From Accumulibacter sp. (lineage in GTDB: Bacteria; Pseudomonadota; Gammaproteobacteria; Burkholderiales; Rhodocyclaceae), in the NCBI RefSeq assembly GCF_023806635.1, contig NZ_JAMTDQ010000008.1, positions 1-38,815 on the forward strand: a DNA stretch of 38,815 bases, in the 5' to 3' direction. The translations under genes were made by a program, and so were the position numbers. A model generated the notes under the pieces. It was not told the origin of the DNA. It searched no databases and worked only from the letters and a program-made list of their open reading frames with translations. Each line of letters opens with the position of its first letter. The first letter of the stretch is position 1. Shown piece after piece: positions 24,240-35,164 of this stretch.

Positions 24240-24434
24240 ATGAAAAGCCTGAGCCTCCTCTTCATCGCCGCCTTCGTCGCGGTCTTCACCACCGTCGCCG
24301 GTCGCCTGCCGGCACTCGACGAGGCCTACTTCCCGCTGGTTGTCGTCAAGTCGGCGATCGTTGCCGGCGTACCGGCGCTCCTCGTCTGGAGCCTCATCAA
24401 CCTGCTCGCCACCTTCCGCTCGCGCACCTTCTGA
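24240..24434 (+). CDS. Small two-helix membrane protein
   Basis: A 64-aa open frame begins MKSLSLLFIAAFVAVF and has two hydrophobic helices (~3-19 and ~35-58) separated by a short loop with GRLPALDEAYFPLVV, ending LATFRSRTF. I do not recognise the family. Codon choice and hydrophobic pattern suggest a real protein. The ribosome site is only GCGAAAG. Downstream is a decayed gene on the other strand. It could be an accessory to the divergent heme-copper protein, but that is a guess from position and the shared dyad. Confidence 0.55.
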   Translation: MKSLSLLFIAAFVAVFTTVAGRLPALDEAYFPLVVVKSAIVAGVPALLVWSLINLLATFRSRTF

Positions 24435-24436
24435 CC

Positions 24437-25005
24437 CTCGGCAGGCAGCGCCCGGCGCACGCGCTTTGCCCTGCCTTCGTCGGCCTGTGGTGCGGCGGTC
24501 AGCTCGATCCAGAGTGGCGCGCGCCAGCCGCTGAAGCGCTTGTCTGCGCCTTGCGGAAAAGCGGCATGCAGGACGTCGTCGACCGCAATCGCCGGCCTGG
24601 TCGGGCGAACCCCATTGCATCAGCCGGGTCCGCACACGCGTGGCGTCCGCGACGCGCTGGCGCAGACGCTTCGCGACGCGATCGTCGTCGCTGAAGACAA
24701 GGTAGAAGCCGAAGCCCTCCTGCCATTCGATGTGCAGCTTGACAACCAGAGGCGATCCGGGCGGTGAGCCATTGCAGCGGGCGGGCGGCTTCGTCGAGCG
24801 CCTGGCTGACCGACTGGGCGTCGGGATCGTCGATCGGGAGGGTGCTCCTGCTGAGCACCGCCTTGCGGGCGCCGATGCGCAGCAGGTTCAAGAAGCGACG
24901 CACGTTGCCGCCGGAGAGCCAAGCCAACTGCTCCATGACCTTGTCCGTCAGGATCTGCCGCCAGTCCGCATGGCGGTGGTCGACGGACAGGATGCGATCA
25001 AGACC
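24437..25005 (-). pseudogene. Frameshifted C-terminal remnant of an AAA-type ATPase
   Basis: Three stretches of good protein sequence on the minus strand lie in successive frames. The first (~25000-24755) reads DGLDRILSVDHRHADW then MEQLAWLSGGNVRRFLNLLR, like the helical lid domain of a P-loop ATPase. The second (~24750-24610) reads LVVKLHIEWQEGFGFYLVF. The third (~24600-24440) reads PAIAVDDVLHAAFPQ and FSGWRAPLWIELTA. Two frameshifts join them. The Walker A/B part that should precede is absent, cut off near a tandem repeat at 25006. I could not name the ATPase family. Confidence 0.6.
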
Positions 25006-25037
25006 GTCCGGGCTCGTCCGGGCTCGGCCCGGGCTTG
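25006..25037. repeat. Short tandem repeat at the truncated pseudogene end
   Basis: GTCCGGGCTC occurs twice in tandem, followed by a degenerate third copy (GGCCCGGGCTT). It sits where the ATPase remnant loses its upstream part and may mark a deletion junction. Confidence 0.5.
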
Positions 25038-25203
25038 ACCCGCGGCGCGGGACGCTTACAATCCCAGTGAGTACCGGCGTCCAGGCGCTTCAGTCCAACG
25101 CGGTGTGTCTGCCGCGGATGCGCGAGCGGCAGGGCCGGACGCCCGTGGCACGGCAGAGGAACGCTGTTCGTCAAGCGGTACGATCGCCAACCGAGGAGAA
25201 CCC

Positions 25204-25632
25204 ATGCTCATCGACGGTAGTTGTCATTGCGGGAACATCGCCTTCAGGCTGGACTGGGGTGGCAACCCGGGCGAGATTCCTGCTCGCGCCTGCGACTGCA
25301 GCTTCTGCGTCAAGCACGGTGGTGTCTGGACATCCAGTCCGGGCGGGAGCCTGGAGGTGACCGTTCGCGACGCCAGGTATCACCAGCAGTACGAGTTCGG
25401 AACGAAGACAGCCAGGTTTCATGTCTGCGCGCGCTGCGGTGTCGTACCGCTCGCGACATCGGAGATCGACGGTGCAACTCATGCGGTGGTGAGTGTCAAT
25501 GCGATGAACGGAGTGGATCCAGCCCTGTTCCGGCGCGTCGGTACCAGCTTCGGCAGCGAGAACGTTGCCGGACGCCTGGCACGACGGTCGCGCAGCTGGA
25601 CGCCACGTGTGCGCTTCACGAATGCCGCCTGA
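25204..25632 (+). CDS. GFA-family zinc protein
   Basis: This 142-aa protein belongs to the GFA/CENP-V fold (family named after glutathione-dependent formaldehyde-activating enzyme). It has two zinc sites: C7 and C9 (GSCHCGN) with C75 and C78 (HVCARCG), and C30, C32, C35 (RACDCSFC). The biochemical role of most members is unknown, and the formaldehyde activity of the founding enzyme has been questioned. ATG 25204 has GAGGAGA at 25193-25199. It is the only intact gene in a decayed stretch, between an ATPase remnant and a broken rhodanese. The last ~20 residues are Arg-rich. Confidence 0.85.
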   Translation: MLIDGSCHCGNIAFRLDWGGNPGEIPARACDCSFCVKHGGVWTSSPGGSLEVTVRDARYHQQYEFGTKTARFHVCARCGVVPLATSEIDGATHAVVSVNAMNGVDPALFRRVGTSFGSENVAGRLARRSRSWTPRVRFTNAA

Positions 25633-25682
25633 CCGGCGCCTCGCGCGCAACGCTGGAGGTCTCGGGCGGATCCCGGTGAGGA

Positions 25683-26387
25683 GGGATTGATGCGGACCGA
25701 TGCGGATCCATCATCCCCACTCGTATCCACTGCGACGATACCCTGGTCGTCGCTTACGACAACATGGGCTTTCCGCTCGGATCGGCGCGCCTGTGGTGGG
25801 CCCTGTCCTACTACGGCCATGATCGAGCGTGTGTCCTCGATGGGGGTTTGCGTCAGTGGCAGGCCGAGCAACGCGCCATGTCCACCGACATTCCGCTCGT
25901 CGAACCCGCAACCTTCACGCCACACGTTCGCCCGGAATGGCTGGCATCGAAGGAAGACGTGGTCGCTGCGATCGGGCAATCCGGAACCGTCATCGTCGAC
26001 TGCCTGACTCCCGAACTGTACCGCGGCAGTGGCGAGCGCCACTTGTGGGGACAACGAGCGGGCCACATCCCCGGCGCGCGAAACGTTCCGTACCTGGCCA
26101 ACATCGACCCCACGCTCGCCAGAGTCACTGCCGCGGAGCGCGAGCGTTTGCTCGCCAGCGGCCGCTCCCTGACTTTCGCCGCACGAGATACCCTGGCTGA
26201 CCTGTATCGCGATGCCGGCGTGACGCCGGACCGCGAGGTCATCACCTATTGCGGTCGCGGTCATGCCGGAGCCTGCGGGCTCCTCGCGCTGAAGCTGCTC
26301 GGCTACGAACGTGCGCGTCTCTACGACGGTTGCTGGTCGGAGTGGAGCGCCGATCCGCAGCTGCCGGTCGAGGTCGGCCCCCTGTAG
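25683..26387 (+). pseudogene. Thiosulfate sulfurtransferase (rhodanese), start missing
   Basis: Tandem-rhodanese enzymes of the SseA type are ~280 aa. Here the homologous frame begins mid-domain 1 (DDTLVVAYDNMGFPLGSARLWW, about 25734 on) and the first ATG (25764) would give 207 aa. Residues that should form the first ~75 aa are absent. The in-frame bases back to a stop at 25677-25679 are not rhodanese-like. Domain 2 is intact with catalytic C163 in TYCGRGHAGACG and upstream GHIPGARNVPY. A ribosome-site-like GAGGAGGG with ATG at 25690 in another frame may be the original start before a deletion. It may still be made as a short protein from ATG 25764, but without a full N-terminal domain. Confidence 0.75.
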
Positions 26388-26781
26388 GGTGACGCGGCCA
26401 AAGCTTCCCGGGTCGCTGACGACCTCTTGCCGCCAGGTCGGGCCGGCCGCTTCCGCCGGGCTTCGCCCGGGGCCGCCATGGGCATCACCGGGCGGGTCAG
26501 AGCCCTGCCGCCGTGGACCGCCGCCCTGGCGATCAGGACCAGCGTCCGCGCAACGGAGCGATTCCCGCCCGCCGTGTCGATCGCGCGCTCGCCGTCGATG
26601 ACGACGCGCGGCGCGGCCTTGCGCGCGGCGTCGCGGTGCGTGCCATCGGCAGCGCACGGGCCTTCCGGGCGAGCAGGCGGAAGGCCGCGTGCAGCAGTGC
26701 GCCGGCAATGGGTGTACACTCGACGTGTCCGGCAGCCGGGGCCGCGGCACCCGCCCGCGGTCCGATGCCAAGGAGGACAGC
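26388..26781. other. 394-base gap between the rhodanese and the CoA-transferase
   Basis: No gene could be supported. A minus-strand frame contains RVVIDGERAIDTAGG and nearby protein-like text, which might be a relic, but no family was recognised. Near the CoA-transferase start, TGTACACT (26713-26720) resembles an extended -10 but has no -35. Confidence 0.45.
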
Positions 26782-28734
26782 ATGCGCAGCAAGATCGTCA
26801 CCGCCGACGAAGCGATCGCCCTGATCCGCGACGGCGACACCCTGGCCAGTACCGGCTTCGTCCAGACCGGCTTCGCCGAAGCCCTGCTGTCGGCGCTCGA
26901 ACGCCGTTTCCTCGCCAGCGGCAGCCCGAAGAACCTGACGCTTTTCGCCGCCGCCGGCCAGGGTGATGGCCAGACGCTCGGGCTCAACCACCTCGGCCAC
27001 GAGGGACTGCTGCGGCGCGTCGTTGCCGGCCACTGGGGGCGCATGCCGAAAGTCGCTCGGCTCGCGCTCGACAACCGCATCCAGGCCTACAACCTGCCGC
27101 AGGGAATCATCTGCCAGCTCTTCCGCGATCTCGCCGCCGGCAAGCCCGGATCGTTCTCCAAGGTCGGCCTGCACACCTTCGTCGATCCGCGTTACGGCGG
27201 CGGCCGGATCAATGACGCCACGACGCGCGACATCGTCAAGCTGGTCGAGGTCGACGACGAGGAATGGCTGTTCTACAAGGTGGGCAGGGTCAACGTCGCC
27301 TTCGTCCGTGGCACCACTGCCGACACCTTCGGCAACATCACCATGGAGCGAGAGGCGCTCACGCTCAACAACCTGGCGATGGCGATGGCGGCCAAGAACA
27401 GCAACGGCATCGTCATCGCGCAGGTCGAACGGATCGCCGAACGCAACGGCCTGCCGCCGCGCCAGGTCAAGATCCCCGGCATCCTCGTCGACTGCGTCGT
27501 CATCGCCGAACCGGCGCAGCACATGCAGACCCTGGCGACGCCGTACAGCGCCGCCTACGCCGGCGAGTTCCGCGTGCCGGCGGCGAGCATCGTCTCCACC
27601 CCGCTGACCGAGCGCAAGATCATTGCCCGCCGCGCCGCCTTCGAGCTGCCGCCGAACGGCATCATCAACCTCGGCGTCGGCATGCCGGAGGGCGTCGCCG
27701 CGATCGCCAACGAGGAGCGCATCGCCCACCTGCTGACGCTGACCGTCGAATCCGGACTGATCGGCGGCATCCCGTCGAGCGGCGGCAACTTCGGTACCGG
27801 CGTGAACATGGATGCGGTGATCGACGAGAACCAGCAGTTCGACTTCTACGACGGCGGCGGCCTCGACATGGCCTGCCTCGGCATGGCCGAGTGCGACGCC
27901 GCCGGCAACGTCGACGTCAGCCGCTACGGCGGCCGCCTGACCGGCGCCGGCGGCTTCATCAACATCAGCCAGAACGCCCGCCTCGTCGTCTTCGTCGGCA
28001 CCTTCACCGGCAAGGGCCTCAAGGTCGATGTCGTCGACGGCAGGCTGCGCATCCTGCAGGAGGGCCAACAGCGCAAGTTCGTGCGGCAGGTCGAGCAGAT
28101 CACCTTCAACGGCCAGTACGCCTACGATCGCGGCAAACCCGTCTACTACGTCACCGAACGCTGCGTCTTCCGGCGCGTGCGGCGCGGACTGGCGCTGATC
28201 GAGGTCGCTCCCGGCATCGACGTCGGGCGCGACATCCTGCCGCACATGGACTTCGAACCGATCATCGGCGACTACGCCGAGATGGACGCGCGCATCTTCA
28301 ACAACAACCCGATGGGCCTCGAGGCCGAACTGCTCAACCTGTCGATGCCCGAGCGCGTCACCTACGACGCCGAGCGCAACATCCTCTTCCTCAACTTCGA
28401 GGGCATGTACGTGCGCGTCCTCGAGGACGTGCAGGCAATCTGGGACATCTGCGAACTGCGCTGCCGGGCCGCCGGCAAGCGCGTCGGCGTCATCATCAAC
28501 TACGACCGCTTCCGCATCAACCAGGACATGTACGACGCCTACGCCGAAATGGACCGCTACTTCCTCGCCAACTACTTCAGCCAGATCACCCGCTACGCCA
28601 CCAGCGCCTTCCTGCGCGCCAAGCTCGGCGAGGCCTTCTCGGCGCGCAGCATCGCCCCGCACGTCTTCGAGCGCCGCGAGGAAGCACAGGCCTACCTCGC
28701 CGGGCGCGGCGGCGAGAACGGGCGCGGCGGCTGA
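26782..28734 (+). CDS. Acetate/3-ketoacid-type CoA-transferase with C-terminal extra domain
   Basis: This 650-aa enzyme has fused alpha and beta halves of family I CoA-transferases (propionate/acetate CoA-transferase or YdiF type). The catalytic glutamate is E323 in TVESGLIGG, which forms a glutamyl-CoA thioester; GGNFGTG follows. It would exchange CoA among acetate, propionate or 3-ketoacids, useful in a bacterium storing polyhydroxyalkanoate. Most relatives are ~520-540 aa. Residues ~530-640 here are extra (VTYDAERNILFLNFEG, RVGVIINYDRFRINQDM) and resemble a SpoIIAA/STAS-like fold. AGGAGG at 26771-26776 fixes the start. It is a single gene followed by a hairpin. Confidence 0.9.
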   Translation: MRSKIVTADEAIALIRDGDTLASTGFVQTGFAEALLSALERRFLASGSPKNLTLFAAAGQGDGQTLGLNHLGHEGLLRRVVAGHWGRMPKVARLALDNRIQAYNLPQGIICQLFRDLAAGKPGSFSKVGLHTFVDPRYGGGRINDATTRDIVKLVEVDDEEWLFYKVGRVNVAFVRGTTADTFGNITMEREALTLNNLAMAMAAKNSNGIVIAQVERIAERNGLPPRQVKIPGILVDCVVIAEPAQHMQTLATPYSAAYAGEFRVPAASIVSTPLTERKIIARRAAFELPPNGIINLGVGMPEGVAAIANEERIAHLLTLTVESGLIGGIPSSGGNFGTGVNMDAVIDENQQFDFYDGGGLDMACLGMAECDAAGNVDVSRYGGRLTGAGGFINISQNARLVVFVGTFTGKGLKVDVVDGRLRILQEGQQRKFVRQVEQITFNGQYAYDRGKPVYYVTERCVFRRVRRGLALIEVAPGIDVGRDILPHMDFEPIIGDYAEMDARIFNNNPMGLEAELLNLSMPERVTYDAERNILFLNFEGMYVRVLEDVQAIWDICELRCRAAGKRVGVIINYDRFRINQDMYDAYAEMDRYFLANYFSQITRYATSAFLRAKLGEAFSARSIAPHVFERREEAQAYLAGRGGENGRGG

Positions 28735-28739
28735 GGCCA

Positions 28740-28770
28740 CTGGCCGTCGGCCGCGCCAGCCAACGGCCAG
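28740..28770 (+). terminator. Hairpin after the CoA-transferase
   Basis: CTGGCCGT (28740-28747) pairs with ACGGCCAG (28763-28770), with a GC-rich loop; no T-run follows. It lies six bases after the stop and before the CRISPR operon. The rest of the gap to 28938 shows no clear promoter. Confidence 0.45.
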
Positions 28771-28938
28771 CGTTGCCACCGCGAACAGCCGCGGCAGCGA
28801 TCACTGATCGGCACGACCGGCACGGCGCTCGTCAGTACCGCATCTGAGCCACCCGGCGGGCACCGCAAGCTTGCCGTTACCCGGCTCGTCGGCAACAATG
28901 ACGACAATTCGCGGCATACCAACGCGGAGCCCACAAGA

Positions 28939-31313
<2,375 letters not shown>

Positions 31314-31327
31314 GCAGAGAAGACAGG

Positions 31328-33967
31328 ATGACGCTCCTCGAACAATCCGCCCGCATCGCGCTGGCTGCCCTCCTGCACGACGTCGGCAAGCTCGCCGAAC
31401 GCGCCGGCATCGAGCACCATGGCCGCCTCGATGCCCACCGCACGCTGTACTGCCCCTGGCAGCAGGAGACGGGAAATCCTCGCCATGGCTACCACAGCCA
31501 TGTCCATGCCGCCTTCACCGCACTCGCCTGGGACGAACTCGAAGCGACCGGCCATTTCCCGGATCTGCGACGCGACGCGCCACCGTTTGCCACCGCCGCC
31601 GACGGGCACGCGACCGACTCCGCCGTCAACGCCGCCAGTGCGCACCACCGCCCGGAAAGCTTCCTGCAATGGATCGTCGCCACCGCCGACCGCGTCGCGT
31701 CCGGCTTCGAGCGCGACGAGTTCGAGCGCCAGTACAACCGCAACAGGGAGCGCGACAACCATTACCGCGCGCGCCTGCTGACCCTGTTCGAGCAGATCGG
31801 CCGCGGCCGGGTCGCCGAAGGCGAACTCGACTCGCGCTACCCGCTGCAACCGCTCGCGCCGGCGAGCATCTTTCCGCAACCCGCCAGCGCGTGCACGCCG
31901 CGCGACGACGCCAGCGCGCGCAGCGAATACCTGGCCCTGTGGCAGGCACTGCTTGCCGGCCTGCGGCTGATTCCGCGCGCGCACCTCGCGTCGCTGCCGC
32001 TCTGGCTCGACCACTTCGACAGCCTGTGGCTGACGACGACGCACGCCATCCCGTCGGCAACGGCCTTTGGTGTCAAGCCCGAGGTCTCCCTCTACGATCA
32101 CAGCAAGGCGACCGCCGCCCTCGCGACGGCACTGTGGCGCTGGCACCGCGACGAAGACCGGTGCGATCCGCGCACCCTGCGTGAAGGCTGGTCCGACGAG
32201 AAGTTCCTGCTCGTTCAGGGCGACGTCTTCGGCATCCAGGACTTCATCTTCGCCGCCGGCGGCGCCACCCAGAAACACGCGCACAAGCTGCTGCGCGGTC
32301 GCTCCTTCCAGGTCTCGCTGTTCGCCGAATGCGCCGCGCTGAAGATCCTCGACGCCCTCGAACTGCCGCCGACCTCGCAGATCATCAACGCCGCCGGCAA
32401 GTTCCTGATCGTCGCAGCCAACACTCCCGGCACGCACGCCGCCCTCGCCCGCTGCCGGCAGCAGCTCGACGACTGGTGCCTGCGGCACACCTGCGCCGAG
32501 ATCGGCGTCGGCCTGGTGAGCACGCCGGCGTCGTGCAACGATTTTGCCGCCGGCCGTTTCGGCGCGCTGACACGGCGACTGTTCGCAGCCCTCGATACCG
32601 CCAAGCACCAGCGCTTCGACCTTTGCGCCGAGAACACCAGTTGCGCCTTCGACGGCTTTCTCGACCGCTTCGACAACACCCTCGGTGTCTGCGCCATCAA
32701 CGGCCGCCACCCTGCCGATCGCGAAGCATCGGCGCGACGGGGCTATTCGCTGTCGCGGCTGGCCGACGACCAGATCCGCATCGGCGAGGAACTCACCCGG
32801 CACGCCCGCCTGCTCGTCGCGCGCGACGCCGGCACGCTGCCGGTCCTCGGTCTCGACTACTTCGGCTACCACCTGGCGATCGTCCCCGGCGCCGAGGAAT
32901 CGGGCAGTTATGGCGAACTGGCACGCAACGGCAGCGTTCTGCGCATCTGGGATTTCGATGCGCCGGAGGCAGACGGCACGATCTGGCGCGGTCATGCCCG
33001 CCGATTCCTCAACAGCTACGTCCCGCGCTTCGATGCCGGCGACCTGCGCACACCGGACCGCTACGGCCGCTGGCAGGGCGAAGCGGAAGCGCCTGCCATC
33101 GCGGCAGTCAAGACGCTCAACCTGATCGCCTGCGAGGATCGCCAGCAAGATGGCGGCGGGGGCTGGCAGGGAGAGATTGCCCTGATGGTCCTCAAGGGCG
33201 ACATCGACAACCTCGGCAGCCTGTTCCAGCAGGGTCTGGAGCGACCGACCTTCGCCAAGATGGCTTCGCTGTCGCGTCAGGTCAACGGCTTCTTTTCGCT
33301 CTGGCTACCCTGGTTCTGCGAGCACGGGCTCGACGGGCGGCAGGTCGCCCGCTACCGCAACACCTACACGGTCTTCGCCGGCGGCGACGACTTCTTCCTG
33401 ATCGGGCCCTGGGAATCGACACTCGCGCTGGCGACGGAACTGCGCGGAAAATTCTCGGCCTACGTCGGCAATCCCGCCATCAGCTTCTCGGCCGGGCTCT
33501 GCATGGCGCACCCGAAGACGCCGGTACGGCAGCTCGCGCGCAGCGCCGAAGCAGCGCTCGCAGCAGCCAAGGAGCATCCCGGCAAGAACGCCGCAACCCT
33601 CTGGCAACACACGGTCGGCTGGGCCGACTGGCAGAGCCTGATGGGGCCGCGCCGGCGCGCGCTCGAAGCGCTGATGGAGCGTACCGGAAACCACGGCGCC
33701 GCCTTTTCCGGCGGCCTCACCTACACCCTGCTGCAGCTCTCGGACCGCGCCGGCAGCCGGCATCCCGAGGATGCCATCTGGCGCTCGCAACTGCACTACC
33801 AGCTGGCACGCTTCTTCCGTGATCGCGTCCGGGGCGACGAAGCCGCCCGCGCATGCCGGGAGCGCCTGCTGCTCGACGCCATAGGGGAAATCGGCAGCGC
33901 ACTCGGCAGCCACGGCGGCGCCTACCGCCTGCCGCTCTCGGTCCTGCTCTACCGCCAGCGCCAATAG
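31328..33967 (+). CDS. cas10: Cas10/Csm1, type III-A large subunit
   Basis: This 879-aa protein is the signature subunit. H17-D18 in LLHDVGKLAERAG starts an HD nuclease domain, which cuts single-stranded DNA in active complexes. The first palm (QGDVFGIQDFIFAAG) is followed by the second, catalytic palm with intact GGDD at residues 685-688 (VFAGGDDFFLIG), needed to make cyclic oligoadenylate from ATP. A C-terminal helical domain follows. HD and GGDD are both present, so both DNA cutting and signalling are predicted, matching the two CARF genes upstream. ATG 31328 gives MTLLEQSARIALAALLHD. A 79-base gap separates it from csm2. Confidence 0.96.
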   Translation: MTLLEQSARIALAALLHDVGKLAERAGIEHHGRLDAHRTLYCPWQQETGNPRHGYHSHVHAAFTALAWDELEATGHFPDLRRDAPPFATAADGHATDSAVNAASAHHRPESFLQWIVATADRVASGFERDEFERQYNRNRERDNHYRARLLTLFEQIGRGRVAEGELDSRYPLQPLAPASIFPQPASACTPRDDASARSEYLALWQALLAGLRLIPRAHLASLPLWLDHFDSLWLTTTHAIPSATAFGVKPEVSLYDHSKATAALATALWRWHRDEDRCDPRTLREGWSDEKFLLVQGDVFGIQDFIFAAGGATQKHAHKLLRGRSFQVSLFAECAALKILDALELPPTSQIINAAGKFLIVAANTPGTHAALARCRQQLDDWCLRHTCAEIGVGLVSTPASCNDFAAGRFGALTRRLFAALDTAKHQRFDLCAENTSCAFDGFLDRFDNTLGVCAINGRHPADREASARRGYSLSRLADDQIRIGEELTRHARLLVARDAGTLPVLGLDYFGYHLAIVPGAEESGSYGELARNGSVLRIWDFDAPEADGTIWRGHARRFLNSYVPRFDAGDLRTPDRYGRWQGEAEAPAIAAVKTLNLIACEDRQQDGGGGWQGEIALMVLKGDIDNLGSLFQQGLERPTFAKMASLSRQVNGFFSLWLPWFCEHGLDGRQVARYRNTYTVFAGGDDFFLIGPWESTLALATELRGKFSAYVGNPAISFSAGLCMAHPKTPVRQLARSAEAALAAAKEHPGKNAATLWQHTVGWADWQSLMGPRRRALEALMERTGNHGAAFSGGLTYTLLQLSDRAGSRHPEDAIWRSQLHYQLARFFRDRVRGDEAARACRERLLLDAIGEIGSALGSHGGAYRLPLSVLLYRQRQ

Positions 33968-34046
33968 GCGCCACGCCAACCGCGCAAGCTTGCCGAAGCA
34001 GACAACGCAGCCCTTTTCGCGCACCATACGCCCAGGAGATCCATTG

Positions 34047-34430
34047 ATGATGAACTTGAACGAAATCGACCTCGCCACCTGCCCGCCGGACGCCGAACTG
34101 TTCAACATGCGGGCGGAAGCGGTCGCCAACCGTCTCAACCAGGCCGCCGGCCAAGCCAACAGACCGACCCAGATCCGGCGTTTCTACGACGAACTGGTCG
34201 GCTGGCAGGAGCGGATCGACGGCGACGAGGAGAAATTCGCGCAGCACCTCGCCTTCATCAGGATGCTCAACGCCAAGGTCGCTTACGCCCAAGGCCGCCA
34301 ACTCGTCGATGAGGAGTTCGTCGGCTGGTTCCGCCGCTGCGTCGCGACCACCACCAACGCCCGGGCGCTGCACCACTTCCGGTTGCACTTCGAAGCCGTT
34401 CTCGGCTTCCTCAAGGCGCTGCGCCCCTGA
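34047..34430 (+). CDS. csm2: Csm2, type III-A small subunit
   Basis: This 127-aa all-helical protein fits the small subunit of the Csm complex, which forms the inner filament beside Csm3 along the crRNA-target duplex. RPTQIRRFYDEL and FIRMLNAKVAYAQGR are the typical segments; Csm2 families show an IRRFYdel-like stretch followed by a K-hydrophobic helix. ATG 34047 has AGGAGA at 34034-34039; the next codon pair also offers ATG 34050. It lies between cas10 and csm3, the usual place. Confidence 0.9.
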   Translation: MMNLNEIDLATCPPDAELFNMRAEAVANRLNQAAGQANRPTQIRRFYDELVGWQERIDGDEEKFAQHLAFIRMLNAKVAYAQGRQLVDEEFVGWFRRCVATTTNARALHHFRLHFEAVLGFLKALRP

Positions 34431-34450
34431 CCGACAAAGGAGACCCCACG

Positions 34451-35161
34451 ATGCAGCTCACGCAGATCAGGCAGTTGACAGCCACACTCGTGCTCCGCAC
34501 GGGTCTGCACATTGGCGCCGGTGATGGCGAAATGCGGATCGGCGGCACCGACAACCCGGTGGTCAGGAACGCCCTCGACGGCCAGCCCTACATCCCCGGT
34601 TCGTCGATCAAGGGCAAGATCCGCTCGCTGCTCGAGTGGCAGCTCGGTCTCGTCAGCCCGGCCAATGGGCACCCCTTCTCGTTCCAGCATCTGGCCAGGG
34701 CCGACCGTCCGGAGGCGCGCGATCTGCTGCGCCTGTTCGGCGGCGCGCCGGGCGGCCACGTCGACAACCTGGTCAGCGAGATCGGGCCGACGCGTGCCGC
34801 GTTCTGGGACTGCGCCCTGAACGCCGCATGGCTCGACCGGGCGCGAGCGCGCAACCTGCTGAGCACCGAGGCGAAAAGCGAGAACTCGATCAACCGCATC
34901 GCCGGCGTTGCGGAAAACCCCCGCTTCACCGAGCGCGTGATCGCCGGCGCCGAGTTCGATTTCCGCCTGTCACTGAAAGTGATCGACGGCGAGAATCTGC
35001 TGCCGCTCCTTCTGCGTGGCCTCAGGCTGCTCGTGCTGGACAGCCTCGGCGGCTCCGGCTCACGCGGCTACGGCAAGGTGGCGCTGGCGGGTCTGGCTGT
35101 GGACGGTCATTCGATGCAGGCCGAGTTCGACGCCATCCAGCCCTTCCCGCAGGGCGCCTGA
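34451..35161 (+). CDS. csm3: Csm3, target-RNA-cleaving backbone subunit
   Basis: This 236-aa RAMP protein polymerises along crRNA and cuts target RNA at 6-base intervals. D34 in GGTDNPVVRN matches the catalytic aspartate. The GxG-rich motifs are YIPGSSIKGKIRSLLEW near residues 47-63 and the C-terminal LGGSGSRGYGKV. The length is normal. AAAGGAGA precedes ATG 34451, and csm4 starts three bases after the stop. RNase activity should therefore be intact. Confidence 0.95.
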   Translation: MQLTQIRQLTATLVLRTGLHIGAGDGEMRIGGTDNPVVRNALDGQPYIPGSSIKGKIRSLLEWQLGLVSPANGHPFSFQHLARADRPEARDLLRLFGGAPGGHVDNLVSEIGPTRAAFWDCALNAAWLDRARARNLLSTEAKSENSINRIAGVAENPRFTERVIAGAEFDFRLSLKVIDGENLLPLLLRGLRLLVLDSLGGSGSRGYGKVALAGLAVDGHSMQAEFDAIQPFPQGA

Positions 35162-35164
35162 GCG

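Noticed and set aside
25687-26007. Alternative frame with a good ribosome site at the rhodanese start
   Set aside because: The frame is Ser/Arg/Pro-rich nonsense after a few codons; it probably reflects the lost original start of the rhodanese.
26533-28779. Long minus-strand frame (over 700 codons) opposite the CoA-transferase
   Set aside because: It reads as Val/Asp/Ala/His repeats typical of antisense frames in GC-rich DNA; the plus strand carries a clear enzyme.
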